A stretch of DNA of 64,000 nt from Strigamia acuminata (taxonomy: Eukaryota; Arthropoda; Chilopoda; Geophilomorpha; Linotaeniidae), in the NCBI GenBank assembly GCA_949358305.1, contig CASHSZ010000143.1:1-64000 (forward strand). The letters are read 5' to 3'. The translations under genes were made by a program, and so were the position numbers. Every line of letters begins with the position of its first letter. The first letter of the stretch is position 1. Shown here piece after piece: positions 49,849 to 62,984 of this stretch. The notes beneath the pieces were generated by a model. It searched no databases and had not been told where the DNA came from. It worked only from the letters and a program-made list of their open reading frames with translations.

Positions 49849-52800
49849 GAAACGACCCGGTCGGAAACCGAACCTCAGTGTCCAATCGGGCAGAAATTGT
49901 GCGGAAGTTTAACCAAAAATGGCCAAAAGTCGGTGCAAGTTTTGCACGCAACAAACGTCCGATGTGACAGTGCCCATGCGGGTTGGACGTGCATGTGGGC
50001 GCGTGTGGGCGCTCGATTTACCGGCCCGTTGGACGAGTTAAACCAAAATTTCCCAATATCTTGCATAAATTTAAAGAAGATTTGACAGATTTCCAGATTT
50101 TAAGCGATGTTTTACATAAGTCCGTCCCATTGCTGAAATTCCGTGAAAATTTGTCAAAAATTGACAAAAGTCTGTGCAAATTTTGTCAGAAATAGGAAAC
50201 AAAAAATTTAAAATTCGTCCAACGCGCCAGTAAATCGAGCGCGCCCATGCGTGGACAGTGCGCCGGCGGGAGCCCCGGCCGTCCTCTCTCTCTCTCTCTC
50301 TCGGCCGCCAAGGCTCGCCCCTCCGCCCGTCGGCGGGAGCCCCGACCGTCCCCCCTCTCTCTTTCGGCCGCCAAAGGATCGCCCCTCCGCTCGTCACAGA
50401 TTTTTGTCAATATTTGATGAATTTCAACAGATTTTCAGCAATATTTTACAGGACATTTCTGCTCTTTTGGATACATTTTCAAAGGTTTTATTGCTAAAAT
50501 TCTGGGGAAATTTATCAAAAATTGACAAAAAATCGATGCAAGTTTTGTCAGAAACTGATAAAATCTTCTTAAACTCGTCCAACGCGCCGGCGAGTGCACA
50601 TGCGGGGACAGTGGGCACGTCCAGCCCGCGTGCACACTGTCAGATCGGGCGGTTTCGGGCACAGTTTGATCCGGGCAAATATCTAGCAAAACTTGCACCG
50701 ATTTTTTGTCAATTTTAGACAAATTTCAGCAATATTTTACGAGACATTTCTGCTCGATTGGACACATTTCCAGGGGTTTTTTGTAAAACATTGATAAAAT
50801 TCCGTGGAAATTTATCAAATATTGGCAAAATTCGGTGCTAATTTTGTCAAAAATTAGGAAAAAAAAATTTTCAAAACTTGTCCAACGTGCCGGTAAATCG
50901 AGCGCCCACATGCCTAGATAGTGCACGCCCAACCCGCCAAGGCTCGCCCCTCCGCCCGTTGGCGGGAGCCCCGGCCGTCCCCTCTCTCTCTCTTTCTCTC
51001 TCTCTCTCGGGCGCCCGGAGCTCGCCCCTCCGCCCGTCACCGACTTTTGACACAATTTTTGATGAAATTCAACGGAATTTTAGCAACGTTTTACAAAAAA
51101 CCTGTGGAAATGTGTCCAACCGGGCAGAAATGTGTCGTAAAATGTTGCCGAAATTCTGTGAAAATTTGTCACAAATTGCCAAAAGTCGGTGCAAATTTTG
51201 TCAGAAATAGGAAACAAAAAATTTAAAATTCGTCCAACGCGCCAGTAAATCGAGCGCGCCCATGCGTGGACAGTGCGCCGGCGGGAGCCCCGGCCGTCCT
51301 CTCTCTCTCTCTCTCTCGGCCGCCAAGGCTCGCCCCTCCGCCCGTCGGCGGGAGCCCCGACCGTCCCCCCTCTCTCTTTCGGCCGCCAAAGGATCGCCCC
51401 TCCGCTCGTCACAGATTTTTGTCAATATTTGATGAATTTCAACAGATTTTCAGCAATATTTTACAGGACATTTCTGCTCTTTTGGATACATTTTCAAAGG
51501 TTTTATTGCTAAAATTCTGGGGAAATTTATCAAATATTGACAAAAAATCGATGCAAGTTTTGTCAGAAATTGATAAAATCTTCTTAAACTCGTCCAACGC
51601 GCCGGCGAGTGCACATGCGGGGACAGTGGGCACGTCCAGCCCGCGTGCACACTGTCAGATCGGGCGGTTTCGGGCACAGTTTGATCCGGGCAAATATCTA
51701 GCAAAACTTGCACCGATTTTTTGTCAATTTTAGACAAATTTCAGCGATATTTTACGAGACATTTCTGCTCGATTGGACACATTTCCAGGGGTTTTTTGTA
51801 AAACATTGATAAAATTCCGTGGAAATTTATCAAATATTGGCAAAATTCGGTGCTAATTTTGTCAAAAATTAGGAAAAAAAAATTTTCAAAACTTGTCCAA
51901 CGTGCCGGTAAATCGAGCGCCCACATGCCTAGATAGTGCACGCCCAACCCGCCAAGGCTCGCCCCTCCGCCCGTTGGCGGGAGCCCCGGCCGTCCCCTCT
52001 CTCTCTCTTTCTCTCTCTCTCTCGGGCGCCCGGAGCTCGCCCCTCCGCCCGTCACCGACTTTTGACACAATTTTTGATGAAATTCAACGGAATTTTAGCA
52101 ACGTTTTACAAAAAACCTGTGGAAATGTGTCCAACCGGGCAGAAATGTGTCGTAAAATGTTGCCGAAATTCTGTGAAAATTTGTCACAAATTGCCAAAAG
52201 TCGGTGCAAGTATTGCTAGATTTGGGCGCATCAAACTGTGCCGAGATCTGACAGTGTCCACGCGGTTTTGAAGCGCCCACTGTCGACGCACGTGGGCGCT
52301 CAATTTACCGGCGCGTTGGACGAGTTTTGAAAAAAGTTTTTTCCTAATTTCTGACAAAACTTGCACCGAATTTTGTCAATATGTGATAAATTTCCATGGA
52401 TTTTAAGCAATGTTTTACAGAAGTCCGTCCCATCGGGCAGAAACGTCTCGTAAAATGTCGCTGAAATTCCGTGAAAATCTGTCAAAAATTGACAAAAGTT
52501 GGTGACCGACCCGCGGCGCGTCACGGCGCGGTCGGAGGACGGCCCTCGTCCCCAAAAACCACACTCCGGGTCACGTGGTCTCGCACTCGACTTTTTCAGT
52601 TTTCCCGTTTTCGGCCCGTTACGGCCAAGGACCGTAACGGGTCGAAAACGGGCCGCAACGGGTCGAAAACGGCCGCAACGGGTCGAAAACGGCCGCAACG
52701 GGTCGAAAACGGCCCGCACGGGCCGTTAACGGGCCGCCGACGGTCCCGTCACAATCCCGTAACGGCTCGCACGGGCCGTTAACGGGCCGCCGACGGTCCC

Positions 52801-53562
52801 GTCACGATCCCGTAACGGCTCGCACGGGCCGTTAACGGGCCGCCGACGGTTCCGTAACTATCCCGTAACGGCCCGCACGGGCCGTTAACGGGCCGCCGAC
52901 GGTCCCGTCACGACCCCGTAACGGCCCGTACGACCTCATGCGGGCCGTTAACGGGCCGTTAACGGGCCGTTAACGGCCCGTTAACGGCGTAAAACCAAAA
53001 ACAGGATTCGAGATTAATGTCTATGAATGTTGTACGCGTTTTCATGTACGTGTTGTCGGTTGTTGATTTTTTCGATTTACACCGTCACGGCCCGTTAACG
53101 GCCCGTTAACGGCCCGTTAACGGCCCGTCAACGGCCCGCATGGGGTCGCACGGGCCGTTAACGGGCCGCCGACGGTCCCGTCACGATCCCGTAACGGCCC
53201 GCACGGGCCGTTAACGGGCCGCCGACGGTCCCGTCACGATTCCGTAACGGCTCGCACGGGCCGTTAACGGGCCGCCGACGGTCCCGTCACGATCCCGTAA
53301 CGGCTCGCACGGGCCGTTAACGGGCCGCCGACGGTCCCGTCACGGTCCCGTAACGGCCTTCGTTCCCGGACTTCGGCTCGCCGACGGCCCGTGCGACCTC
53401 ATGCGGGCCGCTAACGGGCCGTCAACGGGCCGTTAACGGCCCGTTTTCGACCCGCTACGGCCCGTCACGGCCTGTTGGCCGTGCGACCCGTGACTCGGAG
53501 TGTGGTTTTTGGGGACGAGGGCCGTCCTCCGGCCGCGCCGCGACGCGCCGCGGGTCGGACAA
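49849..53562. repeat. Satellite higher-order unit 4 (3714 bp)
   Basis: Carries the CAGAAACTGATAA variant (near 50543) like units 2 and 6. Confidence 0.93.
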
Positions 53563-56500
53563 GAAACGACCCGGTCGGAAACCGAACCTCAGTGTCCAAT
53601 CGGGCAGAAATTGTGCGGAAGTTTAACCAAAAATGGCCAAAAGTCGGTGCAAGTTTTGCACGCAACAAACGTCCGATGTGACAGTGCCCATGCGGGTTGG
53701 ACGTGCATGTGGGCGCGTGTGGGCGCTCGATTTACCGGCCCGTTGGACGAGTTAAACCAAAATTTCCCAATATCTTGCATAAATTTAAAGAAGATTTGAC
53801 AGATTTCCAGATTTTAAGCGATGTTTTACATAAGTCCGTCCCATTGCTGAAATTCCGTGAAAATTTGTCAAAAATTGACAAAAGTCTGTGCAAATTTTGT
53901 CAGAAATAGGAAACAAAAAATTTAAAATTCGTCCAACGCGCCAGTAAATCGAGCGCGCCCATGCGTGGACAGTGCGCCGGCGGGAGCCCCGGCCGTCCTC
54001 TCTCTCTCTCTCTCTCGGCCGCCAAGGCTCGCCCCTCCGCCCGTCGGCGGGAGCCCCGACCGTCCCCCCTCTCTCTTTCGGCCGCCAAAGGATCGCCCCT
54101 CCGCTCGTCACAGATTTTTGTCAATATTTGATGAATTTCAACAGATTTTCAGCAATATTTTACAGGACATTTCTGCTCTTTTGGATACATTTTCAAAGGT
54201 TTTATTGCTAAAATTCTGGGGAAATTTATCAAAAATTGACAAAAAATCGATGCAAGTTTTGTCAGAAATTGATAAAATCTTCTTAAACTCGTCCAACGCG
54301 CCGGCGAGTGCACATGCGGGGACAGTGGGCACGTCCAGCCCGCGTGCACACTGTCAGATCGGGCGGTTTCGGGCACAGTTTGATCCGGGCAAATATCTAG
54401 CAAAACTTGCACCGATTTTTTGTCAATTTTAGACAAATTTCAGCAATATTTTACGAGACATTTCTGCTCGATTGGACACATTTCCAGGGGTTTTTTGTAA
54501 AACATTGATAAAATTCCGTGGAAATTTATCAAATATTGGCAAAATTCGGTGCTAATTTTGTCAAAAATTAGGAAAAAAAAATTTTCAAAACTTGTCCAAC
54601 GTGCCGGTAAATCGAGCGCCCACATGCCTAGATAGTGCACGCCCAACCCGCCAAGGCTCGCCCCTCCGCCCGTTGGCGGGAGCCCCGGCCGTCCCCTCTC
54701 TCTCTCTTTCTCTCTCTCTCTCGGGCGCCCGGAGCTCGCCCCTCCGCCCGTCACCGACTTTTGACACAATTTTTGATGAAATTCAACGGAATTTTAGCAA
54801 CGTTTTACAAAAAACCTGTGGAAATGTGTCCAACCGGGCAGAAATGTGTCGTAAAATGTTGCCGAAATTCTGTGAAAATTTGTCACAAATTGCCAAAAGT
54901 CGGTGCAAATTTTGTCAGAAATAGGAAACAAAAAATTTAAAATTCGTCCAACGCGCCAGTAAATCGAGCGCGCCCATGCGTGGACAGTGCGCCGGCGGGA
55001 GCCCCGGCCGTCCTCTCTCTCTCTCTCTCTCGGCCGCCAAGGCTCGCCCCTCCGCCCGTCGGCGGGAGCCCCGACCGTCCCCCCTCTCTCTTTCGGCCGC
55101 CAAAGGATCGCCCCTCCGCTCGTCACAGATTTTTGTCAATATTTGATGAATTTCAACAGATTTTCAGCAATATTTTACAGGACATTTCTGCTCTTTTGGA
55201 TACATTTTCAAAGGTTTTATTGCTAAAATTCTGGGGAAATTTATCAAATATTGACAAAAAATCGATGCAAGTTTTGTCAGAAATTGATAAAATCTTCTTA
55301 AACTCGTCCAACGCGCCGGCGAGTGCACATGCGGGGACAGTGGGCACGTCCAGCCCGCGTGCACACTGTCAGATCGGGCGGTTTCGGGCACAGTTTGATC
55401 CGGGCAAATATCTAGCAAAACTTGCACCGATTTTTTGTCAATTTTAGACAAATTTCAGCGATATTTTACGAGACATTTCTGCTCGATTGGACACATTTCC
55501 AGGGGTTTTTTGTAAAACATTGATAAAATTCCGTGGAAATTTATCAAATATTGGCAAAATTCGGTGCTAATTTTGTCAAAAATTAGGAAAAAAAAATTTT
55601 CAAAACTTGTCCAACGTGCCGGTAAATCGAGCGCCCACATGCCTAGATAGTGCACGCCCAACCCGCCAAGGCTCGCCCCTCCGCCCGTTGGCGGGAGCCC
55701 CGGCCGTCCCCTCTCTCTCTCTTTCTCTCTCTCTCTCGGGCGCCCGGAGCTCGCCCCTCCGCCCGTCACCGACTTTTGACACAATTTTTGATGAAATTCA
55801 ACAGAATTTTAGCAACGTTTTACAAAAAACCTGTGGAAATGTGTCCAACCGGGCAGAAATGTGTCGTAAAATGTTGCCGAAATTCTGTGAAAATTTGTCA
55901 CAAATTGCCAAAAGTCGGTGCAAGTATTGCTAGATTTGGGCGCATCAAACTGTGCCGAGATCTGACAGTGTCCACGCGGTTTTGAAGCGCCCACTGTCGA
56001 CGCACGTGGGCGCTCAATTTACCGGCGCGTTGGACGAGTTTTGAAAAAAGTTTTTTCCTAATTTCTGACAAAACTTGCACCGAATTTTGTCAATATGTGA
56101 TAAATTTCCATGGATTTTAAGCAATGTTTTACAGAAGTCCGTCCCATCGGGCAGAAACGTCTCGTAAAATGTCGCTGAAATTCCGTGAAAATCTGTCAAA
56201 AATTGACAAAAGTTGGTGACCGACCCGCGGCGCGTCACGGCGCGGTCGGAGGACGGCCCTCGTCCCCAAAAACCACACTCCGGGTCACGTGGTCTCGCAC
56301 TCGACTTTTTCAGTTTTCCCGTTTTCGGCCCGTTACGGCCAAGGACCGTAACGGGTCGAAAACGGGCCGCAACGGGTCGAAAACGGCCGCAACGGGTCGA
56401 AAACGGCCCGCACGGGCCGTTAACGGGCCGCCGACGGTCCCGTCACAATCCCGTAACGGCTCGCACGGGCCGTTAACGGGCCGCCGACGGTCCCGTCACG

Positions 56501-57234
56501 ATCCCGTAACGGCTCGCACGGGCCGTTAACGGGCCGCCGACGGTTCCGTAACTATCCCGTAACGGCCCGCACGGGCCGTTAACGGGCCGCCGACGGTCCC
56601 GTCACGACCCCGTAACGGCCCGTACGACCTCATGCGGGCCGTTAACGGCCCGTTAACGGCGTAAAACCAAAAACAGGATTCGAGATTAATGTCTATGAAT
56701 GTTGTACGCGTTTTCATGTACGTGTTGTCGGTTGTTGATTTTTTCGATTTACACCGTCACGGCCCGTTAACGGCCCGTTAACGGCCCGTTAACGGCCCGT
56801 CAACGGCCCGCATGGGGTCGCACGGGCCGTTAACGGGCCGCCGACGGTCCCGTCACGATCCCGTAACGGCCCGCACGGGCCGTTAACGGGCCGCCGACGG
56901 TCCCGTCACGATTCCGTAACGGCTCGCACGGGCCGTTAACGGGCCGCCGACGGTCCCGTCACGATCCCGTAACGGCTCGCACGGGCCGTTAACGGGCCGC
57001 CGACGGTCCCGTCACGGTCCCGTAACGGCCTTCGTTCCCGGACTTCGGCTCGCCGACGGCCCGTGCGACCTCATGCGGGCCGCTAACGGGCTGTCAACGG
57101 GCCGTTAACGGCCCGTTTTCGACCCGCTACGGCCCGTCACGGCCTGTTGGCCGTGCGACCCGTGACTCGGAGTGTGGTTTTTGGGGACGAGGGCCGTCCT
57201 CCGGCCGCGCCGCGACGCGCCGCGGGTCGGACAA
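53563..57234. repeat. Satellite higher-order unit 5 (3672 bp)
   Basis: 42 bp shorter: one fewer CGCAACGGGTCGAAAACGGC step near 56390 and two fewer GGGCCGTTAAC steps near 56640. The second 1015-bp copy has TTCAACAGAATT (near 55798), a variant shared only with unit 7. Confidence 0.93.
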
Positions 57235-60200
57235 GAAACGACCCGGTCGGAAACCGAACCTCAGTGTCCAATCGGGCAGAAATTGTGCGGAAGTTTAACC
57301 AAAAATGGCCAAAAGTCGGTGCAAGTTTTGCACGCAACAAACGTCCGATGTGACAGTGCCCATGCGGGTTGGACGTGCATGTGGGCGCGTGTGGGCGCTC
57401 GATTTACCGGCCCGTTGGACGAGTTAAACCAAAATTTCCCAATATCTTGCATAAATTTAAAGAAGATTTGACAGATTTCCAGATTTTAAGCGATGTTTTA
57501 CATAAGTCCGTCCCATTGCTGAAATTCCGTGAAAATTTGTCAAAAATTGACAAAAGTCTGTGCAAATTTTGTCAGAAATAGGAAACAAAAAATTTAAAAT
57601 TCGTCCAACGCGCCAGTAAATCGAGCGCGCCCATGCGTGGACAGTGCGCCGGCGGGAGCCCCGGCCGTCCTCTCTCTCTCTCTCTCTCGGCCGCCAAGGC
57701 TCGCCCCTCCGCCCGTCGGCGGGAGCCCCGACCGTCCCCCCTCTCTCTTTCGGCCGCCAAAGGATCGCCCCTCCGCTCGTCACAGATTTTTGTCAATATT
57801 TGATGAATTTCAACAGATTTTCAGCAATATTTTACAGGACATTTCTGCTCTTTTGGATACATTTTCAAAGGTTTTATTGCTAAAATTCTGGGGAAATTTA
57901 TCAAAAATTGACAAAAAATCGATGCAAGTTTTGTCAGAAACTGATAAAATCTTCTTAAACTCGTCCAACGCGCCGGCGAGTGCACATGCGGGGACAGTGG
58001 GCACGTCCAGCCCGCGTGCACACTGTCAGATCGGGCGGTTTCGGGCACAGTTTGATCCGGGCAAATATCTAGCAAAACTTGCACCGATTTTTTGTCAATT
58101 TTAGACAAATTTCAGCAATATTTTACGAGACATTTCTGCTCGATTGGACACATTTCCAGGGGTTTTTTGTAAAACATTGATAAAATTCCGTGGAAATTTA
58201 TCAAATATTGGCAAAATTCGGTGCTAATTTTGTCAAAAATTAGGAAAAAAAAATTTTCAAAACTTGTCCAACGTGCCGGTAAATCGAGCGCCCACATGCC
58301 TAGATAGTGCACGCCCAACCCGCCAAGGCTCGCCCCTCCGCCCGTTGGCGGGAGCCCCGGCCGTCCCCTCTCTCTCTCTTTCTCTCTCTCTCTCGGGCGC
58401 CCGGAGCTCGCCCCTCCGCCCGTCACCGACTTTTGACACAATTTTTGATGAAATTCAACGGAATTTTAGCAACGTTTTACAAAAAACCTGTGGAAATGTG
58501 TCCAACCGGGCAGAAATGTGTCGTAAAATGTTGCCGAAATTCTGTGAAAATTTGTCACAAATTGCCAAAAGTCGGTGCAAATTTTGTCAGAAATAGGAAA
58601 CAAAAAATTTAAAATTCGTCCAACGCGCCAGTAAATCGAGCGCGCCCATGCGTGGACAGTGCGCCGGCGGGAGCCCCGGCCGTCCTCTCTCTCTCTCTCT
58701 CTCGGCCGCCAAGGCTCGCCCCTCCGCCCGTCGGCGGGAGCCCCGACCGTCCCCCCTCTCTCTTTCGGCCGCCAAAGGATCGCCCCTCCGCTCGTCACAG
58801 ATTTTTGTCAATATTTGATGAATTTCAACAGATTTTCAGCAATATTTTACAGGACATTTCTGCTCTTTTGGATACATTTTCAAAGGTTTTATTGCTAAAA
58901 TTCTGGGGAAATTTATCAAATATTGACAAAAAATCGATGCAAGTTTTGTCAGAAATTGATAAAATCTTCTTAAACTCGTCCAACGCGCCGGCGAGTGCAC
59001 ATGCGGGGACAGTGGGCACGTCCAGCCCGCGTGCACACTGTCAGATCGGGCGGTTTCGGGCACAGTTTGATCCGGGCAAATATCTAGCAAAACTTGCACC
59101 GATTTTTTGTCAATTTTAGACAAATTTCAGCGATATTTTACGAGACATTTCTGCTCGATTGGACACATTTCCAGGGGTTTTTTGTAAAACATTGATAAAA
59201 TTCCGTGGAAATTTATCAAATATTGGCAAAATTCGGTGCTAATTTTGTCAAAAATTAGGAAAAAAAAATTTTCAAAACTTGTCCAACGTGCCGGTAAATC
59301 GAGCGCCCACATGCCTAGATAGTGCACGCCCAACCCGCCAAGGCTCGCCCCTCCGCCCGTTGGCGGGAGCCCCGGCCGTCCCCTCTCTCTCTCTTTCTCT
59401 CTCTCTCTCGGGCGCCCGGAGCTCGCCCCTCCGCCCGTCACCGACTTTTGACACAATTTTTGATGAAATTCAACGGAATTTTAGCAACGTTTTACAAAAA
59501 ACCTGTGGAAATGTGTCCAACCGGGCAGAAATGTGTCGTAAAATGTTGCCGAAATTCTGTGAAAATTTGTCACAAATTGCCAAAAGTCGGTGCAAGTATT
59601 GCTAGATTTGGGCGCATCAAACTGTGCCGAGATCTGACAGTGTCCACGCGGTTTTGAAGCGCCCACTGTCGACGCACGTGGGCGCTCAATTTACCGGCGC
59701 GTTGGACGAGTTTTGAAAAAAGTTTTTTCCTAATTTCTGACAAAACTTGCACCGAATTTTGTCAATATGTGATAAATTTCCATGGATTTTAAGCAATGTT
59801 TTACAGAAGTCCGTCCCATCGGGCAGAAACGTCTCGTAAAATGTCGCTGAAATTCCGTGAAAATCTGTCAAAAATTGACAAAAGTTGGTGACCGACCCGC
59901 GGCGCGTCACGGCGCGGTCGGAGGACGGCCCTCGTCCCCAAAAACCACACTCCGGGTCACGTGGTCTCGCACTCGACTTTTTCAGTTTTCCCGTTTTCGG
60001 CCCGTTACGGCCAAGGACCGTAACGGGTCGAAAACGGGCCGCAACGGGTCGAAAACGGCCGCAACGGGTCGAAAACGGCCGCAACGGGTCGAAAACGGCC
60101 CGCACGGGCCGTTAACGGGCCGCCGACGGTCCCGTCACAATCCCGTAACGGCTCGCACGGGCCGTTAACGGGCCGCCGACGGTCCCGTCACGATCCCGTA

Positions 60201-60948
60201 ACGGCTCGCACGGGCCGTTAACGGGCCGCCGACGGTTCCGTAACTATCCCGTAACGGCCCGCACGGGCCGTTAACGGGCCGCCGACGGTCCCGTCACGAC
60301 CCCGTAACGGCCCGTACGACCTCATGCGGGCCGTTAACGGGCCGTTAACGGGCCGTTAACGGCCCGTTAACGGCGTAAAACCAAAAACAGGATTCGAGAT
60401 TAATGTCTATGAATGTTGTACGCGTTTTCATGTACGTGTTGTCGGTTGTTGATTTTTTCGATTTACACCATCACGGCCCGTTAACGGCCCGTTAACGGCC
60501 CGTTAACGGCCCGTCAACGGCCCGCATGGGGTCGCACGGGCCGTTAACGGGCCGCCGACGGTCCCGTCACGATCCCGTAACGGCCCGCACGGGCCGTTAA
60601 CGGGCCGCCGACGGTCCCGTCACGATTCCGTAACGGCTCGCACGGGCCGTTAACGGGCCGCCGACGGTCCCGTCACGATCCCGTAACGGCTCGCACGGGC
60701 CGTTAACGGGCCGCCGACGGTCCCGTCACGGTCCCGTAACGGCCTTCGTTCCCGGACTTCGGCTCGCCGACGGCCCGTGCGACCTCATGCGGGCCGCTAA
60801 CGGGCCGTCAACGGGCCGTTAACGGCCCGTTTTCGACCCGCTACGGCCCGTCACGGCCTGTTGGCCGTGCGACCCGTGACTCGGAGTGTGGTTTTTGGGG
60901 ACGAGGGCCGTCCTCCGGCCGCGCCGCGACGCGCCGCGGGTCGGACAA
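57235..60948. repeat. Satellite higher-order unit 6 (3714 bp)
   Basis: Carries CAGAAACTGATAA (near 57945). In the foldback core it has ACACCATCACGG near 60468, as in unit 0, where the others have ACACCGTCACGG. Confidence 0.93.
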
Positions 60949-62984
60949 GAAACGACCCGGTCGGAAACCGAACCTCAGTGTCCAATCGGGCAGAAATTGT
61001 GCGGAAGTTTAACCAAAAATGGCCAAAAGTCGGTGCAAGTTTTGCACGCAACAAACGTCCGATGTGACAGTGCCCATGCGGGTTGGACGTGCATGTGGGC
61101 GCGTGTGGGCGCTCGATTTACCGGCCCGTTGGACGAGTTAAACCAAAATTTCCCAATATCTTGCATAAATTTAAAGAAGATTTGACAGATTTCCAGATTT
61201 TAAGCGATGTTTTACATAAGTCCGTCCCATTGCTGAAATTCCGTGAAAATTTGTCAAAAATTGACAAAAGTCTGTGCAAATTTTGTCAGAAATAGGAAAC
61301 AAAAAATTTAAAATTCGTCCAACGCGCCAGTAAATCGAGCGCGCCCATGCGTGGACAGTGCGCCGGCGGGAGCCCCGGCCGTCCTCTCTCTCTCTCTCTC
61401 TCGGCCGCCAAGGCTCGCCCCTCCGCCCGTCGGCGGGAGCCCCGACCGTCCCCCCTCTCTCTTTCGGCCGCCAAAGGATCGCCCCTCCGCTCGTCACAGA
61501 TTTTTGTCAATATTTGATGAATTTCAACAGATTTTCAGCAATATTTTACAGGACATTTCTGCTCTTTTGGATACATTTTCAAAGGTTTTATTGCTAAAAT
61601 TCTGGGGAAATTTATCAAAAATTGACAAAAAATCGATGCAAGTTTTGTCAGAAATTGATAAAATCTTCTTAAACTCGTCCAACGCGCCGGCGAGTGCACA
61701 TGCGGGGACAGTGGGCACGTCCAGCCCGCGTGCACACTGTCAGATCGGGCGGTTTCGGGCACAGTTTGATCCGGGCAAATATCTAGCAAAACTTGCACCG
61801 ATTTTTTGTCAATTTTAGACAAATTTCAGCGATATTTTACGAGACATTTCTGCTCGATTGGACACATTTCCAGGGGTTTTTTGTAAAACATTGATAAAAT
61901 TCCGTGGAAATTTATCAAATATTGGCAAAATTCGGTGCTAATTTTGTCAAAAATTAGGAAAAAAAAATTTTCAAAACTTGTCCAACGTGCCGGTAAATCG
62001 AGCGCCCACATGCCTAGATAGTGCACGCCCAACCCGCCAAGGCTCGCCCCTCCGCCCGTTGGCGGGAGCCCCGGCCGTCCCCTCTCTCTCTCTTTCTCTC
62101 TCTCTCTCGGGCGCCCGGAGCTCGCCCCTCCGCCCGTCACCGACTTTTGACACAATTTTTGATGAAATTCAACAGAATTTTAGCAACGTTTTACAAAAAA
62201 CCTGTGGAAATGTGTCCAACCGGGCAGAAATGTGTCGTAAAATGTTGCCGAAATTCTGTGAAAATTTGTCACAAATTGCCAAAAGTCGGTGCAAGTATTG
62301 CTAGATTTGGGCGCATCAAACTGTGCCGAGATCTGACAGTGTCCACGCGGTTTTGAAGCGCCCACTGTCGACGCACGTGGGCGCTCAATTTACCGGCGCG
62401 TTGGACGAGTTTTGAAAAAAGTTTTTTCCTAATTTCTGACAAAACTTGCACCGAATTTTGTCAATATGTGATAAATTTCCATGGATTTTAAGCAATGTTT
62501 TACAGAAGTCCGTCCCATCGGGCAGAAACGTCTCGTAAAATGTCGCTGAAATTCCGTGAAAATCTGTCAAAAATTGACAAAAGTTGGTGACCGACCCGCG
62601 GCGCGTCACGGCGCGGTCGGAGGACGGCCCTCGTCCCCAAAAACCACACTCCGGGTCACGTGGTCTCGCACTCGACTTTTTCAGTTTTCCCGTTTTCGGC
62701 CCGTTACGGCCAAGGACCGTAACGGGTCGAAAACGGGCCGCAACGGGTCGAAAACGGCCGCAACGGGTCGAAAACGGCCCGCACGGGCCGTTAACGGGCC
62801 GCCGACGGTCCCGTCACAATCCCGTAACGGCTCGCACGGGCCGTTAACGGGCCGCCGACGGTCCCGTCACGATCCCGTAACGGCTCGCACGGGCCGTTAA
62901 CGGGCCGCCGACGGTTCCGTAACTATCCCGTAACGGCCCGCACGGGCCGTTAACGGGCCGCCGACGGTCCCGTCACGACCCCGT
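60949..62984. repeat. Satellite higher-order unit 7, single 1015-bp copy, truncated
   Basis: Only one 1015-bp copy (61278-62292). It begins like a first copy (TCAAAAATTG near 61613) and ends like the second copy of unit 5 (TTTCAGCGATATT near 61827, TTCAACAGAATT near 62167), so it looks like a recombinant. Truncated inside the foldback block by the next insertion. Confidence 0.9.
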
